In this document: piece after piece, positions 24,087 to 34,597 of the stretch
How positions within the stretch are numbered: the stretch's first letter is position 1
Layout of the letters: every line of letters begins with the position of its first letter
Assembly: GCF_003663845.1 (NCBI RefSeq)
Contig: NZ_RCCA01000001.1
Coordinates: forward strand, 1,860,001-1,924,000
DNA length: 64,000 nt
Source: Chryseobacterium sp. 7
GTDB lineage: Bacteria; Bacteroidota; Bacteroidia; Flavobacteriales; Weeksellaceae
Reading direction: 5' to 3'
Made by a program: the position numbers and the translations under genes
The notes under the pieces: model-generated
What the model saw: the letters and a program-made list of their open reading frames with translations, nothing else
What the model was told of the DNA's origin: nothing
Database searches by the model: none

Positions 24087-25424
24087 ATGAAATATTCCGT
24101 TTTTTTATTGCTGGTTTCCTGTACTGTTTTCGCACAGAAACAATCAAAAGATGAGGAAGTGAAAAAGTATGTTTCACAAGTAAACGAAGATTCGCTAAAA
24201 TCTTATATCGGAAAAATGGTAAGCTTTGGAACAAGACACACTTTAAGTACAACAGATGATCCCAAGCAGGGAATAGGTGCAGCAAGAAACTGGGTGATTA
24301 AAAAATTCAACGGTTATGCTAAAAATTCCGGAGGCAGAATGGAAGTCTATCTTCAGCAGGAAGACATTCAGCCTGATGGAAAAAGAATTGATAAAGCAGT
24401 AAATCTTGGAAATGCCGTTGCTTTTCTGAAGGGAACAGACCCTAGCGACAAAAGGATTTTCCTGATCGGAGGACATCTTGATTCAAGAGTGACGGATGTG
24501 ATGAACAGAACTTCCATAGCACCCGGAGCTAATGATGACGGAAGTGGTGTAAGTGCGGTTATAGAATCCGCAAGAATATTGAGTAAATCTTCATTTCCTG
24601 CATCCATCATCTTTGTGGCTTTTTCCGGGGAAGAGCAGTCGTTATTGGGTTCTAAACAATTGGCGGAAAAGATTAAAAGAGAAAATCTACAACTGGAAGC
24701 CGTTTTGAATAATGATATGATTGGTAATCCTAAAGCTGGAGAAACAGGAGAAATCAATACCCGTATCCTTCGTGTATTCAGTGAGGGGATGCCTTATAAA
24801 GATCTGGACAAAAGAGCAATGACGATCAGGAATCTGGGTTTCGAAAATGACAGCGAATCCAGACAGCTAGCTCGTTATATCAAAGAGATCACAGAACAAT
24901 ATGTTAAAGGGCTTGAAATAAAATTGATCTACAGAAATGACCGATTTTTGCGTGGAGGAGACCATACCAGCTTTGTCAATAACGGATTTCCTTCCGTAAG
25001 ACTCACTGAATATTATGAAAACTATGATCACCAGCATCAGGATATCAGAATAGAAAACAATAAGCAGTACGGTGATCTTCCGGAATTTATAGATTTTAAA
25101 TATCTGAAAAAGAATGTTGCAGCCAATGTTGCGGTACTGGCAAGTCTTGCAAAATCCACTTCAAAGCCGGAAAAAGTAGAAATGGAGGTGAAAGAACTGA
25201 CGAATTCAACAACTTTGCATTGGGAAAAGCCAAAATCCGGAACACCAATTGGTTATTACGTGCTGACAAGGGAAACAGATAGTCCGGTATGGCAGAAAAA
25301 AATATTCACAACAGGACTTTCCATAAAAGTTCCGCTTTCGAAAGACAATTATATTTTTGCGGTACAGTCCGTCAATCAGTCAGGAAACCTTAGTGTACCT
25401 GTAATTCCGGGAATTGCAAAGTAA
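24087..25424 (+). CDS. M28 family metallopeptidase with C-terminal FN3-like domain
   Basis: 445 residues with signal peptide (TVFAQ). Complete zinc site: His130 (IGGHLDSR), Asp150 (GANDDGSG), Glu182-Glu183 (SGEEQS), Asp210 (LNNDMIGN), and His in YDHQHQD. The C-terminal ~80 residues (KVEMEVKELTNSTTLHWEKP...) read as a fibronectin type III module, which often aids substrate or surface binding. It is distinct from the tandem M28 trio: it has no protease-associated insert and different flanks. It is expected to be secreted. Confidence 0.9.
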   Translation: MKYSVFLLLVSCTVFAQKQSKDEEVKKYVSQVNEDSLKSYIGKMVSFGTRHTLSTTDDPKQGIGAARNWVIKKFNGYAKNSGGRMEVYLQQEDIQPDGKRIDKAVNLGNAVAFLKGTDPSDKRIFLIGGHLDSRVTDVMNRTSIAPGANDDGSGVSAVIESARILSKSSFPASIIFVAFSGEEQSLLGSKQLAEKIKRENLQLEAVLNNDMIGNPKAGETGEINTRILRVFSEGMPYKDLDKRAMTIRNLGFENDSESRQLARYIKEITEQYVKGLEIKLIYRNDRFLRGGDHTSFVNNGFPSVRLTEYYENYDHQHQDIRIENNKQYGDLPEFIDFKYLKKNVAANVAVLASLAKSTSKPEKVEMEVKELTNSTTLHWEKPKSGTPIGYYVLTRETDSPVWQKKIFTTGLSIKVPLSKDNYIFAVQSVNQSGNLSVPVIPGIAK

Positions 25425-25471
25425 CGGATTGTACTGAAAAGCTGAGTTTACACCCGGATCAGGAAAGTAGA

Positions 25472-25503
25472 TTTGAATACAAGAGAAATAAAACTTATTT
25501 TTG
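25472..25503 (+). promoter_or_regulatory. Promoter of rsmG
   Basis: TTTG at 25472-25475, a 20-bp spacer and TATTTTTG at 25496-25503: a full match to the Bacteroidota consensus. The start codon is 18 bp downstream. Confidence 0.7.
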
Positions 25504-25521
25504 CGCTTTATAATAATTCAC

Positions 25522-26157
25522 ATGTCTGCATCGTTACTATTAAAATATTTCCCGGATCTTACTGAAAAACAGAAAGAACAGTTCTCCAAACTGGAAAATC
25601 TGTACAACGAATGGAACGAAAAGATCAACGTAATTTCCAGAAAAGATATGGAATCGCTGTATGAAAAGCACATTCTGCACTCTTTGGGAATTGCAAAAGT
25701 GATGGAATTTGCACCAGGAACCAAAGTGTTGGATATCGGGACAGGAGGCGGTTTTCCGGGTATTCCTTTGGCGATCCTTTTTCCTGACACAGAGTTTACT
25801 CTAATTGATTCTATCGGAAAGAAAATCAGTGTAGTACAGGCTGTAGCGGACGGAGTAGGATTAACCAATGTAACAGCTATCCATGGAAGAGCAGAAAAGC
25901 TGAAAGAGAAATTCCACTTTGTAGTCAGCAGAGCAGTAACCCAAATGCCGGAATTTTTAAGATGGCTGAAAGGGAAATTTGAAAAAGAACAGTTTAACGC
26001 TAAGCATAACGGGATTTTATATTTGAAAGGCGGAGATCTTGCAGAAGAGCTTGCCGGACTTAAATGTGAAATTTTTAATCTTAAACACTATTTTGATGAA
26101 GAATTTTTTGATACTAAAAAAGTAGTTTATGTATCAAAAGGTAATTTTAATTCCTAA
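25522..26157 (+). CDS. rsmG: 16S rRNA (guanine-527-N7)-methyltransferase
   Basis: 211 residues from MSASLLLKYF; an in-frame TTG seven codons earlier lies in the promoter and is rejected. The SAM-binding loop is LDIGTGGGFPGIPLAI, followed by FTLIDSIGKK and the catalytic region FVVSRAVTQMPEF, all typical of RsmG/GidB. It methylates G527 of 16S rRNA; loss gives low-level streptomycin resistance in other bacteria. Confidence 0.95.
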   Translation: MSASLLLKYFPDLTEKQKEQFSKLENLYNEWNEKINVISRKDMESLYEKHILHSLGIAKVMEFAPGTKVLDIGTGGGFPGIPLAILFPDTEFTLIDSIGKKISVVQAVADGVGLTNVTAIHGRAEKLKEKFHFVVSRAVTQMPEFLRWLKGKFEKEQFNAKHNGILYLKGGDLAEELAGLKCEIFNLKHYFDEEFFDTKKVVYVSKGNFNS

Positions 26158-26218
26158 TTTTATGTAAATAAGGAATAATTTTTGCTAATATTTGTTAATA
26201 ATCAGAAAAGTAAAGGTT

Positions 26219-26623
26219 ATGAAAAAACTTTTAAATATTGGATTTTCAGTATTCGTGTTGGGCGTGCTTCTGGTTTCATGTAATGATGATGATTACCAAA
26301 CCATCGAATCTATTGATAAAATCAAGATAGACAGCGTCAGGATCGTCAATGATACCATGGACGTTTTTGGCATACAGAGCATAAAGACTTATTCCACCTA
26401 TCCGTCTCACTGCGAAGGTTTCTACGGATATGATTATATTTACAATAATAACCTGGAAAGAACGGTTACTTCCTATAAATATATCACAAACGGACCCTGT
26501 ACACAGGGAAATTATGTAGGAGCAAGCCAAATCAACTTCAGTCCTCAGAAAAAAGGAACCTATACTTTTAAATTCTGGAATGGTGGAAATAATTGGATTA
26601 CCAAAACAATTGTAGTGGAATAA
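26219..26623 (+). CDS. Lipoprotein of unknown function
   Basis: 134 residues from MKKLLNIGFS. Lipobox LLVSC with Cys21, followed by an acidic NDDDY stretch, which in Bacteroidota resembles a surface-export signal. The rest is strand-rich with two Cys pairs (HCEGFYGYDY, GPCTQGNY) and an ending KKGTYTFKFWNGGNNW, suggesting a small beta-sandwich. The stop overlaps the ATG of the next gene (TAATG), so the two are translationally coupled. Confidence 0.75.
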   Translation: MKKLLNIGFSVFVLGVLLVSCNDDDYQTIESIDKIKIDSVRIVNDTMDVFGIQSIKTYSTYPSHCEGFYGYDYIYNNNLERTVTSYKYITNGPCTQGNYVGASQINFSPQKKGTYTFKFWNGGNNWITKTIVVE

Positions 26624-27159
26624 TGAGATTGACTTTTGTATTGTGTGTATTGGCAGCTCAGGCTGTGGCCGGACAGAAAATTTTCTGGGAAGAGGGCAGG
26701 AAACTTACGTGGGATAATTTTAAAAGTCCGGTTAATAAAAAAAATAACCCTGATATAGCAGCGTACACGCATTGTGGCTGGGAATTTTATTCCGTAAAAT
26801 CCTCCAATCCAAAAGAACCGGTTAAGATCACCATTACGTCGCTGTTTCACGAAGAAAAATCCTGGAAAGATGTCAAAAGAATGGATGATTATATCCTGCT
26901 GCATGAGCAGAAGCATTTTGACATTGCAGAATTATTTGTGAGGAAATTCAGGAAGGTCGTTGCTGAAAAAATCAGAACATCAGGAGATTATAATAAATAT
27001 TTCCAGACTATTTATGATGGGATTTCCGCAGAATATAAAAACTTCCAGATGGCTTATGACAGAGATACCCGCCACGGAATTGACAAAGAAAAACAAACAG
27101 AATATAATAACACGATTTCAGAAGAACTAGACAACTTAAAAAGCTACCAAGCCAATTGA
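26623..27159 (+). CDS. DUF922-like secreted zinc protease candidate
   Basis: 178 residues from MRLTFVLCVL; a signal peptide ends near AVAGQ. The motif His94-Glu95-Gln-Lys-His98 (LLHEQKHFDIAE) fits HExxH, with a downstream Glu/Asp-rich helix as third ligand, as in DUF922 putative proteases. WEEGRKLTWDNFKSPV is the typical N-terminal strand of that family. Substrate unknown. It starts at the stop of the lipoprotein gene and its own stop overlaps the TTG start of the next gene. Confidence 0.75.
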   Translation: MRLTFVLCVLAAQAVAGQKIFWEEGRKLTWDNFKSPVNKKNNPDIAAYTHCGWEFYSVKSSNPKEPVKITITSLFHEEKSWKDVKRMDDYILLHEQKHFDIAELFVRKFRKVVAEKIRTSGDYNKYFQTIYDGISAEYKNFQMAYDRDTRHGIDKEKQTEYNNTISEELDNLKSYQAN

Positions 27160-29843
27160 AATTCCTCAATAAGATCATCCACGAACTGCTAGCCCAAAAC
27201 ACGGATCTTTCTGCGTTTAATATCATTCTGCCCGGAAAACGTCCCATTGTGTTTATCAGGCAGATCTTAGAGGAAAATAATTATTCCGGGTTTCTTCCCA
27301 ACTTTTTTACTGTAGAAGAACTTATTAATAAAATTGCCGATCAGCAGCCCATTCAGGGAATTCCGCTGTGGCTCTTTTCATTTGATGTATACCGAAGTCT
27401 GAATCTTATTCCAAGAGATGATTTTTCAGACTTTCTGAAGTGGTTTCCTACACTCCAAAAGGATTGGGATGATATTCTCAAGTTCTCAGACAGTGATCAG
27501 GCCGTTCTTCAGTATATGTTTGATGAAGAAAGGATCAAAGAATGGGCTCAGGACCTTGGTGAGGACGATGATGTCCCAAGAAAGAAGTTTCTTAATTTCT
27601 GGCAGAATATGAACGTTTTTCTTCCCGTTTTAAAAGAAAGGCTGCAGGAAAAAAACTGGGCTACTTCGGGAATGATTCATGAAGCCGCCAAAGCTAAGAT
27701 TGTTGATTTTGCTAAAAATACCAAGGAACAGTTCGTTTTTTGCGGATTCAACGCCTTTACTCCGGTAGAAGAAAAGCTGGTAAGAAGTCTTTTGCAGTGG
27801 AATAAAGCGCAGTGTTTTTTTCAGGCAGACCGTTATTATTTCGATGATGAAAGACAGGAAGCCGGAAAATTCCTGAGGAATCATAAAACATGGAAAGAAT
27901 TTGATGATAACAGAGCTTTTCAATGGATAGAAGACGATTTTAATCAACCTAAAAAAATTAAGGTATATGAAGTCTCCGGGAATGTAACCCAGACCAAAGT
28001 ACTGCCTGAGATCTTTAAAGAGATCAATAATAAAACCTATTCCAATACTGCAGTGGTACTGCTGGATGAAAACCTTCTTCCTGCCAGCCTTGACGTAATG
28101 CATGGTGTTGATAATTTGAATATTACAATGGGATTCCCATTGAAAAATTTATCTTTCTCTAATGCGGTTAAACGTCTTTTCTATCTGCAGAAACAACTGG
28201 AAAAAAACAAATCTTCCTATTATTACAGAGATGTTTTCCCGATTCTGGAAGAACTGCCGAAATCTGTGGAAGATGAACAGATCATCAATGATTTTAAAGC
28301 CAAAGTAGAAGAGAGAAATATCGTTTATATTTCTAAGAAACTTTTGCATGAATTACTTGGCGGGCTGTCCTATATCGGGCTTCTTCAGAAAGCTGCCAGC
28401 ACCAATATCTATCTGGATATGCTGATTGAATTCTGCCAGCAGGTAAAATGGCTGGAAATAGACGATATTCAGTATGAGAATGTCTCTCACTTTGAAAATG
28501 CGTTTAGAATCATTAAAAACCAGCTGACTCCTTACAATATTGAGATCAAAATGGAAACGCTGGAAATTCTGATCAACCAGTATATCAACTCTGAGAGTAT
28601 TGACTTCCAGGGAGAGCCGTTGAGAGGGTTACAGATCATGGGATTATTGGAAACGCGTCTCCTGAATTTTGAAAACGTTATTCTCCTTTCCGTAAACGAG
28701 GGGAAACTTCCTCTTGGAAACTCGCAGAACACCTATATTCCTTTTGATATCCGAAGGTTCTTTGACCTGCATACTTTCCTTGAGAATGACAGCATTTATG
28801 CCTATCACTTTTACAGATTGATTCAGGATGCCCAAAACGTCCATTTGTTGTACAATGCATTAAGTTCCGGAGTAAATACCGGAGAAAAAAGCAGGTTCAT
28901 TACACAGATCGAAATGGAAAGCTCCCATGAAATAGAGCATTTGATTATTGAAAACTCTTCCGAGCCCATTACAACCAAACCGATAGAAATTACAAAGACA
29001 CAGATTGTACAGGATCGCCTTCAGAAATGGAAGGGGAAAGTATCAGCTTCCCACCTTACAAGCTACCTCTACAATCCGATTGATTTTTACCTTTCCAAGA
29101 TTTTGAATACTTCGGAAACAGATGAAATTGAAGAAGAATTGTCTGTAAAAAACTACGGAAATCTGGTGCATTATTCACTTCAAGAAGTGTATGAGGTTTT
29201 AAAGGGTAAGGTTTTAAAAGAAAGTGATTTAAAGAATTCAGTTAAAGCGATAGATCAATATATAAATATTGCCATTGAAAAGCTGAAACATCAGCCGGAA
29301 TTCTATGAAAAAGGGATGAATTATATCCATAAAGCCATTGCAAAAAAAGTAATTGAAAATGTTCTGAATCATGATCTTGAACTCATAAAGCAAGGTAACA
29401 AACTGGAGATTGTAGACATCGAAAGAAAGTTTGAAAACATAGATTTTCCTCTTGATGGAAATGATAAAATTTCCTTCATGGGATATATTGACAGGATTGA
29501 TAAACTGAACGGAACGCTTAGAATTATTGATTATAAAACAGCCAAAATCAAAAACCTTACGGTAAAAATTGATCAGGATAATGTAGATGAATATTTTCAT
29601 AACAGCGACAGAAAACAGGCTCTTCAGCTTTGTATTTATCATTACGTAGTACAGCATCTTCCTGAGTTTTGGGGCTTCCCGATAGAAACAGGAATCTGGA
29701 GTTTCGCTGATGCCAAAAAAGGAATGGTTTCTCTGCAGTTTGACAAAGGAAATATTGATGATGCCATGAAATCTGTCAGAAGTCTTATTCTTGAAATCCT
29801 GAATCCGGATATTAATTTTGTTGAAACTATAAAAACGTATTAA
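27156..29843 (+). CDS. PD-(D/E)xK nuclease family protein, AddB-like
   Basis: 895 residues starting at TTG (27156), which overlaps the upstream TGA. The N-terminal ~600 residues form a degenerate helicase-like region (FNIILPGKRPIVFIRQIL, VILLSVNEGKLPLGNS). The C-terminal nuclease domain starts at VSASHLTSYLYNPIDFYLSKIL and carries YGNLVHYSLQEVY (His), GYIDRIDK (Asp, ~776) and RIIDYKTAK (D-x-K, ~790). This is the layout of AddB/RexB, the partner of AddA in double-strand-break repair. No Cys iron-sulphur cluster of Bacillus AddB is apparent. No AddA gene lies in the window. Confidence 0.85.
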   Translation: MKFLNKIIHELLAQNTDLSAFNIILPGKRPIVFIRQILEENNYSGFLPNFFTVEELINKIADQQPIQGIPLWLFSFDVYRSLNLIPRDDFSDFLKWFPTLQKDWDDILKFSDSDQAVLQYMFDEERIKEWAQDLGEDDDVPRKKFLNFWQNMNVFLPVLKERLQEKNWATSGMIHEAAKAKIVDFAKNTKEQFVFCGFNAFTPVEEKLVRSLLQWNKAQCFFQADRYYFDDERQEAGKFLRNHKTWKEFDDNRAFQWIEDDFNQPKKIKVYEVSGNVTQTKVLPEIFKEINNKTYSNTAVVLLDENLLPASLDVMHGVDNLNITMGFPLKNLSFSNAVKRLFYLQKQLEKNKSSYYYRDVFPILEELPKSVEDEQIINDFKAKVEERNIVYISKKLLHELLGGLSYIGLLQKAASTNIYLDMLIEFCQQVKWLEIDDIQYENVSHFENAFRIIKNQLTPYNIEIKMETLEILINQYINSESIDFQGEPLRGLQIMGLLETRLLNFENVILLSVNEGKLPLGNSQNTYIPFDIRRFFDLHTFLENDSIYAYHFYRLIQDAQNVHLLYNALSSGVNTGEKSRFITQIEMESSHEIEHLIIENSSEPITTKPIEITKTQIVQDRLQKWKGKVSASHLTSYLYNPIDFYLSKILNTSETDEIEEELSVKNYGNLVHYSLQEVYEVLKGKVLKESDLKNSVKAIDQYINIAIEKLKHQPEFYEKGMNYIHKAIAKKVIENVLNHDLELIKQGNKLEIVDIERKFENIDFPLDGNDKISFMGYIDRIDKLNGTLRIIDYKTAKIKNLTVKIDQDNVDEYFHNSDRKQALQLCIYHYVVQHLPEFWGFPIETGIWSFADAKKGMVSLQFDKGNIDDAMKSVRSLILEILNPDINFVETIKTY

Positions 29844-29970
29844 AGAGATTTAACGTTGATGAGGTGAGTTTTTTTGTCTGAAAATCAGATGGTTATTTAT
29901 TTTTAATAACAGGTGCAGATTCAATTTCTTATTTCATAAAAAGAGCCATTTATGCAGGTTACTTTTTGTG

Positions 29971-29978
29971 TATCTTTA
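29971..29978 (+). promoter_or_regulatory. -7 box upstream of the patatin gene
   Basis: TATCTTTA, one mismatch to TAnnTTTG, 49 bp before the start codon; no convincing -33 box. Confidence 0.35.
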
Positions 29979-30027
29979 CTCCTTCATAAACTTTTAAAGT
30001 TGTAATAGCACACACAAAGAATCACCA

Positions 30028-32390
30028 ATGAAAAAAATCCTGATATTTTTAGCGATCGCTATTTCTCTTATTGTTCAATCTCAGCAAAAAAATGATTCCC
30101 TGAATATTGCTCTTAAAAACGTGACCAAAGACACTAAATTTGGGCTTGCTCTCAGTGGAGGCGGTGCAAAAGGGTTTGCACACATTGGGATTTTAAAGAT
30201 GATCGACTCCCTGGGAATAAAAGTGGATTATATCACAGGAACCAGTATGGGAGGAATTTTGGGTGGGTTATATGCGATGGGGTATAACGCTGACGAGCTG
30301 AAGCATACGGTCTATAAAATGGACTGGAACAGAATTCTGAGCAATAAAATCCCTTACAATAAAGTCAATATCAGCGAAAAAGATGAGTACGACAAATATA
30401 TTCTGGAATTTCCTGTAGTAAAAGGAATTCCTACGCTTCCAAGCTCTTATATTGAAGGGCAATATATGGGAGAAGTGCTTAATACTCTTACTTTTAACGC
30501 CAAACATATTAATGATTTCAGCCAACTAAGAATTCCTGTTCAGCTTACTTCATCCGATATTGAGAACGGAGGACTTGTAATGCAAAAAAAGGTTCATTAC
30601 CATTGGCTATCCGTTCTACACTGGCCATTCCTGCGGCTTTTGCACCTGTTTATATTGACGGAAAGCTTTTGGTAGATGGTGGATTAGACCGTAATTATCC
30701 GGCTAATGAGGTTCGTGAGATGGGTGCCGATTTTGTGATTGGAGGATACACCGGTTTCAGACTTTTTACCAAAAAAGAAATTGAGAATCCGATGAAGATG
30801 ATCTATCAGACCCATGCTATCCGTTCCGTAGAAGATTTTAAACATCAAAAAGACCTATCTAATATCCTTGTAGACTTTGTAGATCCGTTAGGAGATATTA
30901 CAACAAAAGATTTTGCTAAATTCAGAAAAATCATCAAAATAGGAGAGGTTGAAGCAAGGAAACATCTCCCTGAGTTTGTGGCCTTGGCAGAAGCCCAAAG
31001 AAAATTGGGAATCAAGTATGAGCATACGATGATCGAAGAGGTAAAACTGCCTACCACAAAATTCACTTTTAACGAAGAAGACGGAACCCCTATTACAGAT
31101 TCGGCAGAGATTGAAGTGCTGAAAAGACAGATGGGACTTACAGAAGGGAAGTATTACGATGCAAAAACGGTTAATGAAGCCATTGACCGTGTATTCGGGA
31201 TGCGCCAATATGTAAAGGTATATTATACCTACACCAATGTAAACGATGGGCTTGTGATGAATATCTTTGTGAAAAGAGCGAAAAAAGGTGCGTTTAAACT
31301 GGCTCTGCACTATGATACAGAACAATCTGTGGGAATTATTGTAAACTACACTTACAGAAATATTCTTCTGAACAGATCAAGATTTCTTGCAACGGTAGAT
31401 ATTTCCGAACGTTTCAAAGCTAAGCTGGCTTACCAGCAGTTTTTAGATAGTGGAGAACGTTTATGGCTGGATCTGGAAGCCAAAATGGTGAATCTGAAAA
31501 GTAATGACTTGAATTTCAGGCTATATGATGTAAACGAAGATGGCAGTGACCGTTTTCCGAACCATATGTACCGCAATATTACCGGAAAAATTGCCCTGAA
31601 TTATAATATCAGCCCCAATGCATATTTTTCTGTGGGAACGGAATTCAGCACAGAAAGAATGTACAGTTTACTGGACAAAGTAGACCAGTCTAAAGTAGAT
31701 AATTACAGTAAAAAACTATATAACCACAGCAATTTCAATACTTTCCTGAAATTTGAACAGAACAATCTCAACAAAAGATATTTTACAACGAAAGGGAATC
31801 ATCTTCAGGTGAGCACAAGATTTTATTATGGCGACCGATATCAGCTTTATGACCTGGAAACGGTGCAGCCTCTTTTGAATCTGATTCTTAACCCGAAAGA
31901 TCCTTATTATTATGAACCTAAAAATCTGATTTCTTTTACTTTAAATGAAAACTTTTACCAGCCGATCACAAGAAGGCTTACTTTAAAAGCTAATGTGTTT
32001 CTGGGAGCAAGTTTTGGTGCAAAAAGAGATGATCAGGTTCCGTATTTGTTTCTGAATCAGAAATATAATTTGGGTGGTAGTGAATACAATTATGATCTGT
32101 TAAGTCCTGAATTCAATGGTCTTCGCCAGAAAGAGCTTCCGATGACTTCGGTAGCTAAGGCTTCGGTTGCATTTCAGTACAGAATTATGAAAAAACTGTA
32201 TCTTACCCCTTCTTTCAGCTATGGAAAAGTGAGTGAAGAGCTTTCCCCTTTCAACAACAGTTTTGATATGTTCGGGTATGGGATAAACCTTGGATATGAA
32301 TCTCTTATAGGCCCTATCAGTATAAATCTTTCCAGAAACAGCCAGCTTGATTTTTCAAGGATTTATTTCAGCGTTGGATTTAAATTCTAG
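30028..32390 (+). pseudogene. Patatin-like phospholipase with BamA-type barrel, frameshifted at A7
   Basis: The first frame (30028-30675) has a signal peptide and the patatin catalytic start: GGGAKG oxyanion loop (44-49) and GTSMGG with Ser73. The second frame (from ~30591 to 32390) continues GSLPLAIRSTLAIP, holds the catalytic Asp in VDGG, then a POTRA-like part and a C-terminal outer-membrane beta-barrel ending in VGFKF. The junction is seven A at 30584-30590; eight A (or five) would give one ~785-residue protein of the PlpD-like class. Both halves are otherwise intact, so this may be a sequence error or slippage site rather than decay. The intact product would be an outer-membrane-anchored lipase. 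Confidence 0.85.
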
Positions 32391-32411
32391 GAAAGTTTTG
32401 GTTATGATTAA

Positions 32412-32440
32412 TAAAAAAGCACTTCATTGCTGAAGTGCCA
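32412..32440 (-). terminator. Terminator of the T9SS hydrolase gene
   Basis: Perfect 8-bp stem GCACTTCA (32419-32426) with TGAAGTGC (32431-32438), with six T on the minus strand side; probably also stops the convergent patatin gene. Confidence 0.85.
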
Positions 32441-32478
32441 AAAATTAACTTGAAATGAGATTATGAAGAGGATTGTTG

Positions 32479-34437
32479 TTAAAGTTTTACTTTTTTATGG
32501 ATGACTTTTCCGTTAGAAAGAGTGATTTGTACAACATAAACACCTGTTTCCAGGTTTCTGGATTCAAAAAATGGTTTGTTAACTTCCTGCTGAACAATCA
32601 AAGCCCCGGAAATATTGTAAATGCTTATGTTTTTGATATCATTGGCAGATTTAGCTACAATTTGCTGTTTTTGAGCATAGATATCAGTATTGTTTTCTGC
32701 TGATGGAGTTCCGTCAACTGCCTTATTGAACTGAAGATTATAGTATGGCGTAACAACTTCAAACGTATAGTTTTTATGTTCCAGATCCTGTAGATTGATT
32801 CCTCCGGCTTCATGATATTGTTTCGGAGAGATACTTTTGATCAGCGTTTTATTTTCGTCAAAAATATTTACGGCAGTAAGTTCTTCCTGATTCACTTTTA
32901 ACTGTAAAACGGATGCGTTCGCAGATTGTACGATTTCGTTTTCAGCAACTTCCTGAGGCGTATTTTTGATGTATGGGATTGTTTTGTTTTCATTGTTTTC
33001 CGTTACTTTCAATAAATAAATTCCGTCTTTTAAAGCCGATAAATTATGGTCAATAGCTGCTCTGCTCTGTATTTTTTCTTTATTGAAATCTGTAATTTCT
33101 ATCAGCTGCATATTTCCTAGATCTGGTTTGATCTGTGAAGAGAGAAGGGTAGGTTTTTCAGAAGTTTTCTGTGGTGACTGCTTCCCAAAAATTGATCCTG
33201 CAATAGCCCATTCATTCAAAAGGCCACCGCTCCTCAGCGTATTAAATTTAGCATTGGAAGCTAAAGTGAACGGAAGAATTCCTCCCACATGCCCCAATGG
33301 TCCCCAGTAGAAAGAATCCAGCTTGTATTTGTTAAGATCCCACCAAGGATAATATCCACGCTGAACATCAATGGTTTTGGAAGTATTTTCAGGCGGAATG
33401 GCTAAATCTATGGTAGAATGGCCTAATGTCATTGGGGTTTTATTGTACCAGTCATACACATCCTTCGGTTTCATACATAATCTGAGCTTGTTATTGGGAT
33501 TATTGGTGACATCATTAACAAAGCTGGTAGTAAAGAGTTTTCTCCATATCACAGGTCCCCATAACAGCCCGCCATTATCCTGAACAACATGATAATTGTA
33601 TTTATCAAGATATTCTGCGGAAATAACTTCAGAAATATTGTTATTATAGGTTTTATAGCCTGTGTTGTTGCAGGTATGAAGAACATTCGCAAGGAATGAC
33701 GTAAACGGATAAATATCTTTTTCCAGAACGCCTTTATTTAAAGTAACTCCGGAGAAATCATACGGTCCGTCTCCCATGTAGGCATATTTGAATTTTATAT
33801 TATTAGGATTCGAAATGCTTAATCTTTTTAACGTAGACATGGCTGCATGAGCGCCTTGGGAATATCCTGCTAAGAAATATTCGTCATAACGTTTAATGTT
33901 CAGTTGCGCCAATACTTTATTCGCTGCTGTAATAAAATCAATGGTAGCTCCGGCTTCTGTAGCGTAGTCTACATAAGGATGAACTCCTTCTCCTGTTCCC
34001 ATCCCTACATAGTCGGGCGCCATTAAGATATAACCATTGAGTACATAAGATAGCTCAACAACAAATCCTGCGGTTAAAGCGCCTTTGAAATTAGACGGGA
34101 CATTATTTCTGCTGTCTGTTGTTCCATGGTCAGAAACCACTGTAGAAAGCTTAAAAGGGACATTAGGATACATAAGAAGTCCGGTAGCTTTTACTAGAAC
34201 GTTGTTTTCATTTTTGGTGTAATACGTAATTTTGTATCCTTTCAGGCCTACATTGAAGCTGTTGAGGTAGCTGGCAAATTCCGGTGCATTCTGATCACCA
34301 AGATTATTGGCAATGAAATTGATAACTCCCTGAGGAGTAAGATCCAGTTTCTGTTCGGCGCTTACCACATCACCGGCTTGTTGAGCGAAATAAAATGGTG
34401 CGGTAAGACCTAGTAAAAAAGTCGTAATTTTTTTCAT
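32479..34437 (-). CDS. Secreted alpha/beta hydrolase with T9SS sorting domain
   Basis: 652 residues: signal peptide (FYFAQ), then an alpha/beta-hydrolase domain (~60-400) of the secretory-lipase type with nucleophile Ser193 in AGYSQGAHAA and likely oxyanion region VVSDHGTTDS. A linker domain follows (~440-570), and then a type A T9SS C-terminal domain (ISIYNISGALIV ... LETGVYVVQITLSNGKVIHKKVKL). It should be exported by Sec, sent through the type IX system and held at the surface or released. The substrate is probably a lipid or carboxyl ester. Confidence 0.87.
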   Translation of the reverse strand: MKKITTFLLGLTAPFYFAQQAGDVVSAEQKLDLTPQGVINFIANNLGDQNAPEFASYLNSFNVGLKGYKITYYTKNENNVLVKATGLLMYPNVPFKLSTVVSDHGTTDSRNNVPSNFKGALTAGFVVELSYVLNGYILMAPDYVGMGTGEGVHPYVDYATEAGATIDFITAANKVLAQLNIKRYDEYFLAGYSQGAHAAMSTLKRLSISNPNNIKFKYAYMGDGPYDFSGVTLNKGVLEKDIYPFTSFLANVLHTCNNTGYKTYNNNISEVISAEYLDKYNYHVVQDNGGLLWGPVIWRKLFTTSFVNDVTNNPNNKLRLCMKPKDVYDWYNKTPMTLGHSTIDLAIPPENTSKTIDVQRGYYPWWDLNKYKLDSFYWGPLGHVGGILPFTLASNAKFNTLRSGGLLNEWAIAGSIFGKQSPQKTSEKPTLLSSQIKPDLGNMQLIEITDFNKEKIQSRAAIDHNLSALKDGIYLLKVTENNENKTIPYIKNTPQEVAENEIVQSANASVLQLKVNQEELTAVNIFDENKTLIKSISPKQYHEAGGINLQDLEHKNYTFEVVTPYYNLQFNKAVDGTPSAENNTDIYAQKQQIVAKSANDIKNISIYNISGALIVQQEVNKPFFESRNLETGVYVVQITLSNGKVIHKKVKL

Positions 34438-34550
34438 ATTGATGATTTTTTGTGTTCATTAAGGTAATAACTTTAATAAATAGACAAAAACATTACGGCA
34501 TCAATAATTATTCATTGAATATCAATTCTCTGCAAAGTGAGTAAAATAAA

Positions 34551-34580
34551 AGAGTCTGACCATTGGCCAGACTCTTTATT
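34551..34580 (-). terminator. Terminator of the acyl-CoA dehydrogenase gene
   Basis: AGAGTCTG (34551-34558) pairs with CAGACTCT (34568-34575), with a T-rich tract on the minus strand, 17 bp after the stop. Confidence 0.8.
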
Positions 34581-34597
34581 TATAAGTTTGTCTTATT

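Noticed and set aside
30888-31325. 145-codon minus-strand ORF in the patatin gene
   Set aside because: Antisense shadow without domain features.
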